Position numbers and translations under genes: made by a program
Source of the DNA: Acidobacteriota bacterium
GTDB taxonomy: Bacteria > Acidobacteriota > Blastocatellia > Pyrinomonadales > Pyrinomonadaceae
DNA length: 64,000 nt
Assembly: GCA_029781855.1 (NCBI GenBank)
Contig: JAKOVX010000068.1
Location: 1-64,000 of the forward strand
Direction: 5' to 3'
Shown here: one piece after another, positions 38,051-46,813 of the stretch
How positions within the stretch are numbered: the stretch's first letter is position 1
How the letters are laid out: the number at the start of each line of letters is the position of its first letter
The notes under the pieces: generated by a model
Told to the model about the DNA's origin: nothing
Seen by the model: only the letters and a program-made list of their open reading frames with translations
Databases searched by the model: none

Positions 38051-39415
38051 TTACTTTCCGATACAGAATGTGGAGAATATTCGAGTGAGCATATCTTCGG
38101 TAGTGGTCTCGCCGGTTATCTCGCCCAGGTAGCGAAGTGCATTGTGGAGGCCGATGAGTACTATTTCCTCGCTCAGTTTTTCATCGAGCTGAGAAATAGA
38201 GGTGCGGATCTCCTCGGCGGCTCGGGTCAGCAGATCGTGATGGCGGGCATCGGTGACCAGAAAACCTGAGCTTGAGATCTCCTGCGGCGAAAATGGTTCG
38301 ATGATCGCCCGCTGAAGAGTTTCGATCCCTTCGCCGGTCTTTGCCGACAAGGCTTTCACGGTCGTTCCATCGCCGTGGAGCTTGGTCCGAACCGCCTCGA
38401 TATGAGCGGCGTCGGCCTTATCGATCTTGTTCAAAACGACGATGTGCTCAATGCCGGAAACGCCGCCGAGTATTTCGAGATCCTCGGGCGTGAGTTCCTC
38501 GGAGGCGTCGACCATAACGACGACGACGTCGGCGTCCGCCATGACAGCCCGCGAGCGTTCGACACCGATGCTCTCGACGATATCGATCGTTTCGCGCAAA
38601 CCGGCCGTATCGATCAGCGAAACGGGAATCCCGTCCACTGAGATGCGTTCATGGATCTGATCGCGGGTCGTGCCGGCGATCTCGGTAACGATCGCCCGGT
38701 CACTGCCAAGCAAAGCATTGAAAAGACTCGATTTACCCACATTGGGCCGCCCGACCAATGCAACGCGCAGGCCCTCCCGGATCAGCCGTCCCGCGGTGAA
38801 AGTCTGGGCGATCCGTCCGGTCTCATCCGCGACCGCGATCATTCTGGCACGCACATCCGACAGTTGGGTTTCCGGCAGATCGTCCTCAACGAACTCAAGC
38901 GCCGATTCGAGTAAGACGATGACGTTTAGCAGGTCGTCCTTGAGCGGTTGGAGCTGTTTGGAAAATTCTCCGCGCAGCTGCCTAATCGCTTGTCGGGCGG
39001 ACGCAGTTGTCTGTGCGTCGATCAGGTCACGAACAGCCTCAGCTTCCGCGAGGTCCATCCGCCCGTTCGAGAGCGCCCTCAGCGTGAACTCGCCAGCCTC
39101 GGCCATTCTCGCACCGTTTGCGAGGCAGATATCTATCACTTGCCGCAGCAAAACAGGCGAACCGTGGCAGCTGAGTTCGACAATATCCTCGCCTGTGAAT
39201 GAGTTTGGTGCTTTGAAATAGGTGACAACCGCTTCGTCGATGATATCGCCGGTTTCGGGGTCGATCAGCGGCCTGACGTAAGCGGTGCGGGGCTCCGGAT
39301 CGAAGTCGCCGATCAAACAACCCGCAATGCGAAGCGAATCACCGCCGCTTAGCCGGATAACACCGATGCCGCTGCGGCCGGTAGGTGTTGCGAGTGCGAC
39401 GATCGTTTCTGGCAT
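38051..39415 (-). CDS. mnmE: tRNA uridine-5-carboxymethylaminomethyl modification GTPase MnmE
   Basis: A 454-residue GTPase that works with MnmG to modify the wobble uridine of several tRNAs. It has the N-terminal folate-binding domain (IVALATPTGRSGIGVIRLSG), a helical domain, and an inserted G domain with P-loop GRPNVGKSS (222-230), G3 DTAGL (269-273) and G4 NKID (329-332). The C-terminal CIGK motif is intact. The length is normal. It is the last gene of the origin-linked minus-strand block rpmH/rnpA-yidD-yidC-khpB-mnmE. Confidence 0.97.
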   Translation of the reverse strand: MPETIVALATPTGRSGIGVIRLSGGDSLRIAGCLIGDFDPEPRTAYVRPLIDPETGDIIDEAVVTYFKAPNSFTGEDIVELSCHGSPVLLRQVIDICLANGARMAEAGEFTLRALSNGRMDLAEAEAVRDLIDAQTTASARQAIRQLRGEFSKQLQPLKDDLLNVIVLLESALEFVEDDLPETQLSDVRARMIAVADETGRIAQTFTAGRLIREGLRVALVGRPNVGKSSLFNALLGSDRAIVTEIAGTTRDQIHERISVDGIPVSLIDTAGLRETIDIVESIGVERSRAVMADADVVVVMVDASEELTPEDLEILGGVSGIEHIVVLNKIDKADAAHIEAVRTKLHGDGTTVKALSAKTGEGIETLQRAIIEPFSPQEISSSGFLVTDARHHDLLTRAAEEIRTSISQLDEKLSEEIVLIGLHNALRYLGEITGETTTEDMLTRIFSTFCIGK

Positions 39416-39442
39416 AGAAAAGTAAAAAAGTGAAAAAGTCTC

Positions 39443-39471
39443 AAAGTGAAAAAGAACGTTCCTTTCACTTT
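39443..39471 (-). terminator. A/T-rich hairpin between khpB/jag and mnmE
   Basis: AAAGTGAAA (39443-39451) pairs with TTTCACTTT (39463-39471), and further GTGAAAAAG / CTTTTTCAC copies on both sides allow longer pairing. On the minus strand the stem runs into a T-rich stretch. Weak terminator or attenuator; the whole 83-bp gap is made of these repeats. Confidence 0.5.
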
Positions 39472-39498
39472 TTCACCTTTTCACTTTTAAACCAAACG

Positions 39499-39948
39499 TT
39501 ACTGCAAACGGACCTGCAAACGGCGGTCGCGGCCGTCGCCGACCGATTCTGTAAAGAGGTCTTCTTCTTTCTGCAATGAGGTGTGAATAATGCGCCGCTC
39601 GGTCGAATTTAGCACGCCGAAGGTAAACGGCCGGCCGCTCTTGCGGACTTGTTCGGCGGCAAACCGTGCCATCGCGTGGAGCTCCGCTTTTCGCGTCTGG
39701 CGAAATCCGTCCGCGTCAACGACGAACCGGTGCTCGCGGTCGAGTTCGCGGCCGAAGGCCTGGAACAGGATCACCTCGAACGCGTCGAGCAGTTCGCCGT
39801 TCTCCGCCAAAGCGTAATGCGCGTCCTCGCCATTCAAGCTCAGAAGGCAGCCTTCATCGTTCATTTCCGACGTCACGGTCAGGTCGAACCGCATATCGGC
39901 GACCAGTCCCGCCAGTAGTTCACGGGCATTTTCACAAGTCTGATTCAT
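39499..39948 (-). CDS. khpB: KH/R3H RNA-binding protein, KhpB (Jag) type
   Basis: A 149-residue cytoplasmic RNA-binding protein. A KH-like domain (MRFDLTVTSEMNDEGCLLSL, LLDAFEVILFQAFGREL) is followed by an R3H domain (LHAMARFAAEQVRKSGRPFT, NSTERRIIHTSLQ). The N-terminal Jag domain of Firmicutes proteins is missing, as in other short Gram-negative forms. It lies directly behind yidC, its usual place in origin-linked blocks. Confidence 0.88.
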   Translation of the reverse strand: MNQTCENARELLAGLVADMRFDLTVTSEMNDEGCLLSLNGEDAHYALAENGELLDAFEVILFQAFGRELDREHRFVVDADGFRQTRKAELHAMARFAAEQVRKSGRPFTFGVLNSTERRIIHTSLQKEEDLFTESVGDGRDRRLQVRLQ

Positions 39949-39952
39949 AATC

Positions 39953-41875
39953 TTAAGTGGTCGAAAGTTTCGGCTTTACGTTCTTAGCATTTGCCGGAAC
40001 CGAATCGACGACCATCATTCCGCCGGGATCTTTCGGCTTATTCATCCTGTTAATGACCATCTGCTGGCCAAAGCTGACGATGTTCCCGAAAAACCAGTAT
40101 AACAGCAATCCGGACGGTGCCGACCACATCACCCAGAGCATCATGACCGGCATAAAGTAGGTCATCATCTTCTGCTGAGTGGCCTGTTCCGGCGTAACCG
40201 TCGCGGCAGTCGGGGTAAATTTCATCGACAGGATCATCGAGATAGCGAAACCGAATTCCAGAATATGGAACGGGTCAGCCGCGGACAGATCAGGCAGCCA
40301 CAGGAACGACGCCTGCCGCAGATCGATCGAAACCGTCACAGCCGTATAGAACGCGATCAGCAGCGGAAACTGAAGGATCATCGGGAGGCAGCCGCCTATC
40401 GGCAGCGCGTCCTTGGTCATCTTCAGCTGATCCATCTGGAGCTGCCGCATTCGCGGATCGTCCGTCGGAACGCCCTTCTTCTGTAGATCCTTGATCTTGT
40501 CCTGGATCTCCTTCATTTTCGGCGCGTTTCCGGACGCCTTTTTGAAGGATTTCGACTGCGACCACCTCAGAGGAAACAGCAGCATGTAGAACAGAAAAGT
40601 GAAGATGATGATCGCGATGCCGTAGTTGTGCGTCAGGCCGTTGAAGAAGTTGAGCGCGTAAACGATCGGAATTGCGATTCGCGAGGTGATCGGCCGTATC
40701 CAGCTGTAGTTGCTGAAATTGATCATCGGGATGATATCGATCTCCCGTCCGACCGATGCCGTCAGGATCGAATTGTAATCCTTCAGCGCAAAGTAATCTT
40801 TCGTACCCGTGTAGATCTTCGTGACCGAACCGTCGGCTTCGATCGGAACGTACGCAGTGATCAAATGCCGCGTTTCCGACGTCTTTTTGTTCTGGGTTAC
40901 AAAGCTGATAATGCCGTCGTAAAACGGCGGTTGCGCAAACTCGAACTTCGAAGCTTTGTACTCGAGGCCCGGCATCGGCTTAGCCGGAATAGCCGTCATC
41001 GCAAAATACGCGTCAGCCACGCCGGCCCATTCGACATTGCCGGGAACAGCGATCGAGCTCTGATTGCTCTGGTCGAAGGTAAACGACGCTCCTGGGTGAC
41101 GATATACAGCGTCGCCGGCGTAGGCGATCGCCTCGGATTCCGGATGATAAAAACTATGGTGGACTATTGCCTGGTCACCGATACTCGCTCCGATGAGGAG
41201 TTTGGTGTTCGGTACAGTTTGGCCGTTCTTGGTCAGCTTGACCTGCAGGTCGGAGAGGTAATTGTCCGCTCGAAAGACAAAGGTCTTGGTGACCTCGACG
41301 CCGCTCGCGTCCTTGAGCGTGAAATCGATCTTCTTTTCCTGCCCGTCTGTGAGCGTGACATCGCCGTCAACGCCGGAGACCTCGTAGTTACGGTCGTTTA
41401 CCAGGGCATTAACATCGGCATCATCGGTCGAGAGCCTGAAGGGCACCTCTCGGGGTGTACGGCCCAGTGCCTCGGGTGAGATCAGCTGGAGCGGTGTTTT
41501 CTCGTCGCCCTTTGAACCGTCCGCGTATAACGGGCGCTCTTCTTTTGGTGTTTTGTTTTTGAGCAGGATCCAGCTCGTCGCGACCGCACCTTTCGAATCC
41601 AACGTCACCTCGTAAAGCGGCGTTGTGATCTTTATCAGCTTGTTCGGGGTCGTGTCGGGCGTCGTAGCAACGGCCGTCTGCGGCTGCGGGGTCGGCGTTG
41701 CGGTCGGAGCAGGTGTGGCCTGAGCAGTAGTCGTATTTGCTGCCGTATTCGCGTTCGCCGTGTTAGCGTCGGGCTTTTTCGGCGTGAAAAAATAAGACCA
41801 GCCGACCAGAACGACTAGCGAAAGCGCTGCCGCGATAATAAAACGGGTTTGACTACTTGGTTCGTTATTGTCCAT
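39953..41875 (-). CDS. yidC: Membrane protein insertase YidC
   Basis: A 640-residue inner-membrane insertase and chaperone. It has an N-terminal membrane segment (FIIAAALSLVVLVGWSYFF), an Ala/Thr/Pro-rich linker, the large periplasmic beta domain of Gram-negative YidC (residues ~80-380) and the conserved 60KD membrane core (TFLFYMLLFPLRWSQSKSFK, LPIGGCLPMILQFPLLIAFY, FMPVMMLWVMWSAPSGLLLY). Its start codon overlaps the yidD stop (TAATG), which suggests translational coupling. Confidence 0.97.
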   Translation of the reverse strand: MDNNEPSSQTRFIIAAALSLVVLVGWSYFFTPKKPDANTANANTAANTTTAQATPAPTATPTPQPQTAVATTPDTTPNKLIKITTPLYEVTLDSKGAVATSWILLKNKTPKEERPLYADGSKGDEKTPLQLISPEALGRTPREVPFRLSTDDADVNALVNDRNYEVSGVDGDVTLTDGQEKKIDFTLKDASGVEVTKTFVFRADNYLSDLQVKLTKNGQTVPNTKLLIGASIGDQAIVHHSFYHPESEAIAYAGDAVYRHPGASFTFDQSNQSSIAVPGNVEWAGVADAYFAMTAIPAKPMPGLEYKASKFEFAQPPFYDGIISFVTQNKKTSETRHLITAYVPIEADGSVTKIYTGTKDYFALKDYNSILTASVGREIDIIPMINFSNYSWIRPITSRIAIPIVYALNFFNGLTHNYGIAIIIFTFLFYMLLFPLRWSQSKSFKKASGNAPKMKEIQDKIKDLQKKGVPTDDPRMRQLQMDQLKMTKDALPIGGCLPMILQFPLLIAFYTAVTVSIDLRQASFLWLPDLSAADPFHILEFGFAISMILSMKFTPTAATVTPEQATQQKMMTYFMPVMMLWVMWSAPSGLLLYWFFGNIVSFGQQMVINRMNKPKDPGGMMVVDSVPANAKNVKPKLSTT

Positions 41876-42084
41876 TACTTCACCGGATCATGCCCGCCCT
41901 TGCAGAACGGCTGACAGCGTAATATACGCTTTATTCCCATCCACGTTCCGCGAACCGCACCGTATTTTTCGACAGCCTGGCGCGTATATTCCGAACACGT
42001 GGGCTCAAACCTGCAAGCGGGCGGCAAGAACGGCGAAACGAACGCCTTGTACACACCTAACAGATCTAAAACCAAAAACTTCAT
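41875..42084 (-). CDS. yidD: Membrane protein insertion efficiency factor YidD
   Basis: A 69-residue protein with the family hallmark Cys-containing pattern FLPPACRFEPTCSEYTRQAV and GIKRILRCQPFCKGGHDPV. It assists YidC at the inner membrane. It lies between rnpA and yidC as usual and overlaps yidC by one base. Upstream, a palindromic CCACAGAG-type element separates it from rnpA. Confidence 0.95.
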   Translation of the reverse strand: MKFLVLDLLGVYKAFVSPFLPPACRFEPTCSEYTRQAVEKYGAVRGTWMGIKRILRCQPFCKGGHDPVK

Positions 42085-42099
42085 CGCTTAAAAGCAATT

Positions 42100-42188
42100 T
42101 ACCACAGAGGACACAGAGTTCACTGAGAAGCATTCGAGAACCTAGGCGTCCTGATCTTTCTCTGTGTCTCTTTGTGTGCTCTGTGGTA
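42100..42188. repeat. CCACAGAG-type inverted repeat between yidD and rnpA
   Basis: The left arm TACCACAGAGGACACAGAG (42100-42118) and the right arm (42161-42188, ending CTCTGTGGTA) are inverse copies with small differences. The element starts 16 bp from the yidD start. The right arm lies inside the rnpA reading frame and encodes most of its last 15 residues. Such ACCACAGAG-rich sequences occur as dispersed intergenic repeats in several environmental phyla. Confidence 0.7.
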
Positions 42189-42708
42189 TCAATTCTTTCG
42201 AATTCTGAACACGAGCCGCTATCGCTCTAAACTCGGCGAGCGGCCCTTCTAACTTCGCAAACAACAAACCGCGGCGGGCATTTAAGACCCAATCGTATTT
42301 AGCGTCGATCGCATCGAGCTGCAGTTTGCTCAGCCTGAAACATTCCCGCAGGAGGCGTTTTGACCGATTTCGCATCACCGCGTTCCCGATCGCCTTTTTC
42401 GTTGCGGTTATGCCGACACGATGGCCCGCCTGTTTTGCGGGCAAAATGAAAACCGTCATAAAACGGCCTTCGAAACGCACACCCTGCTCGTAAACACGAA
42501 GAAACTCGGCGCGTTTTCGCAGCCGAGCATCTTTCCGGAACCCGAGACCTAGTAATGGTGAACCGTTAATCGTTTGCGTCCCTTGGCGCGGCGGCGTTTG
42601 AGCACTGCGCGGCCATTCTTGGTGGCCATGCGTGCGCGAAATCCGTGCTTCTTGGCGCGGCGGCGGTTGTTCGGTTGATATGTTCTCTTCGGCATAATCG
42701 CTCTCCAT
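42142..42708 (-). CDS. rnpA: Ribonuclease P protein component with N-terminal extension that overlaps rpmH
   Basis: The conserved RnpA core ([50 protein letters not shown]) is the protein subunit of the tRNA 5'-processing enzyme. No ATG, GTG or TTG occurs in frame between the core and the ATG at 42708 (TTG at 42711 just before it). The protein is thus 188 residues with a 56-residue N-terminal extension ([19 protein letters not shown] onward). This extension is read in another frame across the complete rpmH gene, the Thermus arrangement. A non-standard start nearer the core is the alternative. The last ~15 residues are encoded by a repeat arm and are not family sequence. Confidence 0.88.
   Translation of the reverse strand: MESDYAEENISTEQPPPRQEARISRTHGHQEWPRSAQTPPRQGTQTINGSPLLGLGFRKDARLRKRAEFLRVYEQGVRFEGRFMTVFILPAKQAGHRVGITATKKAIGNAVMRNRSKRLLRECFRLSKLQLDAIDAKYDWVLNARRGLLFAKLEGPLAEFRAIAARVQNSKELIPQSTQRDTEKDQDA
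42549..42695 (-). CDS. rpmH: 50S ribosomal protein L34, nested within rnpA
   Basis: A 48-residue basic protein starting [18 protein letters not shown] and containing [20 protein letters not shown], clear L34. It is encoded wholly inside the 5' part of rnpA in a different frame; the two ATG codons are 13 nt apart. The GGAGAG Shine-Dalgarno of rpmH overlaps the first rnpA codons. Confidence 0.97.
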   Translation of the reverse strand: MPKRTYQPNNRRRAKKHGFRARMATKNGRAVLKRRRAKGRKRLTVHHY

Positions 42709-42860
42709 CAAATTTCACTCGTAAAGTGAAAACTTAAAGTCTATGGAAAAACGTCTATTCTGTCAACGCTAAACTCAGCAAAACTCTGGTATTCACTATC
42801 TTGCAACGTTCGCCGAGATGTCGGACAATCGTATTGTACCGTCTGGAGGAAACAATTCGT

Positions 42861-43217
42861 ATGACGAGCATCAAATCTGTCGAACCAAGCAAATGGCAAG
42901 AATTCTTAGCTGATTTTTCGGAACGGAACCGCGGCCGCCGTGCAAGGTTCGAGATATTCGGCCGCACGGGCGACTTTGCCGAGGAAGATCAGGAAGGCCA
43001 TTTTCAGCTCGTCTCAGTCGACGGCCAGACCGTCACAATTGACCGAACCTACGAAAAACGCGGCCGCGAAGAGACAATGAGCGACAAGCTCGAAAACGTT
43101 CGCGGCATCGCGGTGCAATACGACACCGACAACAGCGAAGATATGATCGAGTTTGCCGACGCTCGGGGCAATCTCACCGCACTGCACTTCGAGTCGAACG
43201 TGGACGGTTCGTCGTAG
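42861..43217 (+). CDS. DUF5335-like small protein
   Basis: A 118-residue acidic soluble protein (PSKWQEFLADFSERNRGRRA, LENVRGIAVQYDTDNSEDMI). It resembles DUF5335 proteins in size and in the opening W-x2-F-x2-DFS-R pattern. Function unknown. GGAGG lies 11 bp before the ATG at 42861, which decides the start against the longer frame from 42801. It is divergent from rpmH/rnpA. Confidence 0.72.
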   Translation: MTSIKSVEPSKWQEFLADFSERNRGRRARFEIFGRTGDFAEEDQEGHFQLVSVDGQTVTIDRTYEKRGREETMSDKLENVRGIAVQYDTDNSEDMIEFADARGNLTALHFESNVDGSS

Positions 43218-43230
43218 ATCTGACAACAGG

Positions 43231-43800
43231 TCAGGCCTCTCCGGCGGCGATCATCTTCAGCGCTTCGACATAGGCGGCGTGCTCCTCGTTAAGGATTCGC
43301 GCCGACAGCTCCTCGACGGTATCTCCATCCCTGACCTCAACCTCCCGCTGCAGGATCGTCGGTCCGTGATCTAATAATTCATCAACATAGTGTACCGTAC
43401 AGCCGCTGACCTTGGCGCCTGCCTCGAGCGCCTGCCGCTGTGCGTCGAGTCCCGGAAATGCGGGCAGCAGACTCGGGTGTATATTAACGATCCGGTTCGG
43501 AAAGGCCCTGACAAAATCCGGCGACAGCAGCCGCATATAACCGGCGAGACAAACAAGCTCGACGCCGCGTTTATTTAGCTCACTAATTATTTCAGCATCG
43601 TGCTCGGCCCGCTTTCGACCGTTTCTTTCGATAACAACAGTCTCTACACCGCGTTCGGCCGCTTTGACCAACCCGGCCGCGTCCGCCTTGTCGCTGATCA
43701 CGACGGCGACCTCAGACAACGGTATCTCGCCGTTCGCAACCGCATCAGCGATCGCGACCATATTCGACCCGCGGCCTGAGATCAAAATTCCTATTTTCAT
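43231..43800 (-). CDS. purN: Phosphoribosylglycinamide formyltransferase 1 (GART)
   Basis: A 189-residue folate-dependent enzyme of purine synthesis that formylates GAR with 10-formyl-THF. Visible are ISGRGSNMVAIADAV (phosphate loop), LAGYMRLLSPDFV, the catalytic NIHPSLLPAFPG and HYVDELLDHGPTI, with the conserved His and Asp. The ATG at 43800 overlaps the stop of the transglutaminase gene (TAATG). The longer frame to 43971 is overlap only. purM is two genes upstream in the same run. Confidence 0.95.
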   Translation of the reverse strand: MKIGILISGRGSNMVAIADAVANGEIPLSEVAVVISDKADAAGLVKAAERGVETVVIERNGRKRAEHDAEIISELNKRGVELVCLAGYMRLLSPDFVRAFPNRIVNIHPSLLPAFPGLDAQRQALEAGAKVSGCTVHYVDELLDHGPTILQREVEVRDGDTVEELSARILNEEHAAYVEALKMIAAGEA

Positions 43801-44945
43801 TAGAGAAACTTCAGCACTTCGTACGAATTCGCGTCGAAGATAACATCGGCATTTTTCGGGTTCTGGACGTACTCGACGTGCGTCAGAAGGTTCGCTTCGG
43901 TGACCAGAGTCCTGCCGACCTGAAACCCGGGCAGCGTCGTCTCGGCGATCAGCCACTGCTTGCTGTTCCACTTAAAATCGAGCTTGTTGTTGTCGGCAAA
44001 ATTGCCCTGCGGTACCGCAACGGTAATGTGTCGCGGACAGTAAAGCAGAATGTATTCTTCGCCGATCTGTTCGAGCAGCGACGCAAGCAGGATCGTCTTG
44101 TTGCTGCAGTCGCCGGTACGGGTCATCAGCGTTTCGTCGCCGCGCTTGAGCGTTTCGCCGCGGCTGAGGGCCTCCGAATAACGGTATTCGATCTCGTTCG
44201 AAACAAAATCGACCAGCCGCTGGATGCGGGCCTCTCGGTCCGGGCCGACATCCTTGAGCAGGTCGTCAGCCAGCCGTTTCATCGAAGGCTCGCCCGGTTT
44301 CGCGACCATTATTCCGTGGTTGGCGAAGACCATTGACGGCTTAAAGCTCCGCTCCGGCACCTGCGTTATCATCCGTCCGCCGTAGATCCACGAATTATTA
44401 GTAAGGTCCTTGAGCTCCGCCAGCGTCGGCGAATATGCCACGTCTTTAAACGCAAATTTCAGCTGCTGCCGCGGCTCGATTCGAATGTTCGCAAGGTTCG
44501 TGCGGAAAAAGTGGCCCGTCTGCGGCGAGATCGGTGCGTGATAGTCGCCGAGCCAGATCTCGCCGTTCTTTTCTGCGCCAAAATCGACCTTCGTGATGTC
44601 GTAGAAATTCTTGTTGATAAAGGCCAGAAACTCTTCGTCCGGCGCCTGCGGATAGGTGAAAAAAGCCTCGTCGATCACCTTAATGTACTTTTCAAGCCGG
44701 CCTTTGCCCAAAACCTGCTGCCTGAATTCGTCGCCCGAAAACGTTTGGTAGTCGAGCAGCATCACCGTCGTATCCCGCACCTCGACCGCCAAAATGTCAT
44801 CCGCCGTCGGCCCCGCCGGTATACTGTACAGATACAATCCGTAACTCGACCCGGCGATCACCAAAAGCGCTGCCACGCCGATGATCCACTTTTTAGGATC
44901 GATACTTCGTTTCGCGTGGGATTCGAAAAGGTCTCCGGTAGACAT
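43800..44945 (-). CDS. Membrane-anchored transglutaminase-like protein
   Basis: A 381-residue protein with a single N-terminal membrane segment (KKWIIGVAALLVIAGSSYGLYLY) and an extracytoplasmic transglutaminase-like domain at the C-terminal side. The predicted triad is Cys in MTRTGDCSNKTILLASLLEQ, His in CPRHITVAVPQ and an acidic residue in KQWLIAETTLP. Bacterial members are often proteases or peptide ligases rather than cross-linkers; the substrate is unknown. It sits between purM and purN and overlaps purN by one base, a placement not explained by purine synthesis. Confidence 0.8.
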   Translation of the reverse strand: MSTGDLFESHAKRSIDPKKWIIGVAALLVIAGSSYGLYLYSIPAGPTADDILAVEVRDTTVMLLDYQTFSGDEFRQQVLGKGRLEKYIKVIDEAFFTYPQAPDEEFLAFINKNFYDITKVDFGAEKNGEIWLGDYHAPISPQTGHFFRTNLANIRIEPRQQLKFAFKDVAYSPTLAELKDLTNNSWIYGGRMITQVPERSFKPSMVFANHGIMVAKPGEPSMKRLADDLLKDVGPDREARIQRLVDFVSNEIEYRYSEALSRGETLKRGDETLMTRTGDCSNKTILLASLLEQIGEEYILLYCPRHITVAVPQGNFADNNKLDFKWNSKQWLIAETTLPGFQVGRTLVTEANLLTHVEYVQNPKNADVIFDANSYEVLKFL

Positions 44946-45004
44946 ATATCTCCGCCAAATTGATCAAGTACGAGCAACGGTTATGCCGACGAATGATGTC
45001 ATCA

Positions 45005-46030
45005 TTAGGTATTAATGTCCACACTCTTTTCGCCGACGGTGATTCTGCCGATATCGTAGGAAGTGCCGAGCGCCGCCGACACAGCCTGCTTATCGCTCCC
45101 CGAACAAACCACAACCATCCCGATCCCCATATTGAATGTCCGGAACATCTCGTTTTCATCGACGTTCCCGAGCCGCTGCATCATTCCGAATATTGGAAGT
45201 TCCGGCCACGTTCCGCGTTGTATCTCGACGGAGACTCCGTCGGGCAAAATGCGCGGGATATTTTCGAGAAATCCGCCGCCGGTGATGTGGACGAGGCCTT
45301 TGATGACGCCCTGCCCAAGCAGCGGGCCGATCTGCGGCAGGAAAGACGCGTGGGTCGCGAGCAGCGCTTCGCCGACCGTCGAGCCGAGTTCTTCGACGTA
45401 TGAATCTGCAGAATATCCACCAACATCGAAAAAAAGCTTGCGTGCGAGCGAGTAGCCGTTCGTCTGCAGCCCGGTCGACGGAATGCCGAGCACGACATCG
45501 CCGGGCGTGATCGACTTGCCGTCGATTACCTTTGGCTTATCAACGATCCCGACGATAAATCCGGCGAGGTCGTATTCGCCGGGCGGATAAAAGTCCGGCA
45601 TTTCGGCCGTTTCGCCGCCGAGCAGGACGCAGCCGTTCTCGCGGCAGGCGCGTGCCATGCCTTCGACGACCGAGGCCGTAACGTCGGGTTCGAGCTTGCC
45701 GGTCGCAAAATAATCGAGGAAAAACAACGGCCGTGCGCCCTGCACCAGAATGTCGTTGACGCAGTGGTTTACAAGATCGGCGCCGACCGTGTTGTGAATT
45801 CCGGTCTCGAACGCCAGCTTGAGCTTGGTCCCGACGCCGTCCGCCGAAGCCACGAGTATCGGCTCGGCCATCTGCGGAAAAGCCGCGGAAAACATCCCGC
45901 CAAAGCTGCCGATCTCGGTCAGCGTCCGCTCGTTAAAGGTCGAGCGAGCGTATTCGCCGATCTTCGCGACGGCCTTGTTCGCATTGTCGATCGAGACGCC
46001 GGCGTCGGCGTATGAAATTGATTGATTCAT
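45005..46030 (-). CDS. purM: Phosphoribosylformylglycinamidine cyclo-ligase
   Basis: A 341-residue ATP-dependent enzyme that makes AIR from FGAM in purine synthesis. Typical blocks are SYADAGVSIDNANKAV, LVASADGVGTKLKLAFETG, GADLVNHCVNDILVQGARPL, LLGGETAEMPDFYPPGEYDL and HITGGGFLENIPR. Full length. It starts directly after the acetyltransferase stop. Confidence 0.96.
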   Translation of the reverse strand: MNQSISYADAGVSIDNANKAVAKIGEYARSTFNERTLTEIGSFGGMFSAAFPQMAEPILVASADGVGTKLKLAFETGIHNTVGADLVNHCVNDILVQGARPLFFLDYFATGKLEPDVTASVVEGMARACRENGCVLLGGETAEMPDFYPPGEYDLAGFIVGIVDKPKVIDGKSITPGDVVLGIPSTGLQTNGYSLARKLFFDVGGYSADSYVEELGSTVGEALLATHASFLPQIGPLLGQGVIKGLVHITGGGFLENIPRILPDGVSVEIQRGTWPELPIFGMMQRLGNVDENEMFRTFNMGIGMVVVCSGSDKQAVSAALGTSYDIGRITVGEKSVDINT

Positions 46031-46813
46031 CTAGTTTCCTGTTTGTGGCCGCGTGATCCCGAATTCCGTCTCCAGCAGACGATAAAATTCGCCTTCGGAT
46101 TCAACGGCCGTTTCCGTTCGCTCACCTCCGGTCGTCACAATATACTTCGCGTCCGTCAGCGTTTTCCTGCCCGATTCGGTCATGAGCGAGCATAGCTTGC
46201 CCTTCGTAAAATGCGACTCCGGCGAGTATTGCTGAAAGTCACACATCTCCGCAAATTCCGACAGATCGCGTCCGAGCAGTGAGAACTTGTAATCAGGCAC
46301 CCACTGGCCGTCTCTCTTTTTGGCGGCTACAAGGCTGCCGGGTTCCGCCCGATGGAGTGAAAATATTCCTTCGCGGTCGTGCTGTTCAATATCCGGGACG
46401 ATCCGCAGCGGTTCTGCCGAAAATTCGCCAAAACCGACATCCGTCAGGTATTCGAGTTCGCCGATCGTGACGATCACCGCCGCGTGGTCAAACTCGCGGC
46501 CAAAGTCCGTTCCGTTAAAGACCTTCGCCGAAACGAGCCTCGTTCGAAACCCTATCTCACGCAGCAGCTCGTTGAAAAGGCCGTTGAGCTCATAGCAAAA
46601 ACCGCCTCGCCGCCCGGTGACGATCTTTTCATAAAACCGTGCGGTATCCAATACAATCGGCCGTTTCCAATGAATGTCGAGGTTCTCGAACGGCACAGTT
46701 AACAGATGCTGTCGCTGAAGCGATCTCAAACCCTCCGCGTCTGGCAATACCGCTTCATCGATTCCGATCCGCTCTAAATGCCCTTTTGAGTTCACCTCTT
46801 CTGCACCTTCCAC
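46031..46813 (-). CDS. nat: Arylamine N-acetyltransferase family protein
   Basis: A 260-residue acetyl-CoA-dependent enzyme of the NAT family. The catalytic triad is Cys73 (RRGGFCYELNGLF), His110 (FDHAAVIV) and Asp125 (YLTDVGFGE), with PFENLDIH in the N-terminal bundle. The frame starts at GTG 46813, overlapping the upstream gene by 22 bp. A GTG at 46795 nearly coincident with that gene's stop is an alternative. First in the run nat-purM-transglutaminase-purN. Native substrate unknown; xenobiotic arylamines are the classical ones. Confidence 0.9.
   Translation of the reverse strand: MEGAEEVNSKGHLERIGIDEAVLPDAEGLRSLQRQHLLTVPFENLDIHWKRPIVLDTARFYEKIVTGRRGGFCYELNGLFNELLREIGFRTRLVSAKVFNGTDFGREFDHAAVIVTIGELEYLTDVGFGEFSAEPLRIVPDIEQHDREGIFSLHRAEPGSLVAAKKRDGQWVPDYKFSLLGRDLSEFAEMCDFQQYSPESHFTKGKLCSLMTESGRKTLTDAKYIVTTGGERTETAVESEGEFYRLLETEFGITRPQTGN

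Noticed and set aside
40628-41479. 283-residue plus-strand frame within yidC
   Set aside because: Antisense to the periplasmic domain of YidC; Arg/Asp-rich text typical of a shadow.
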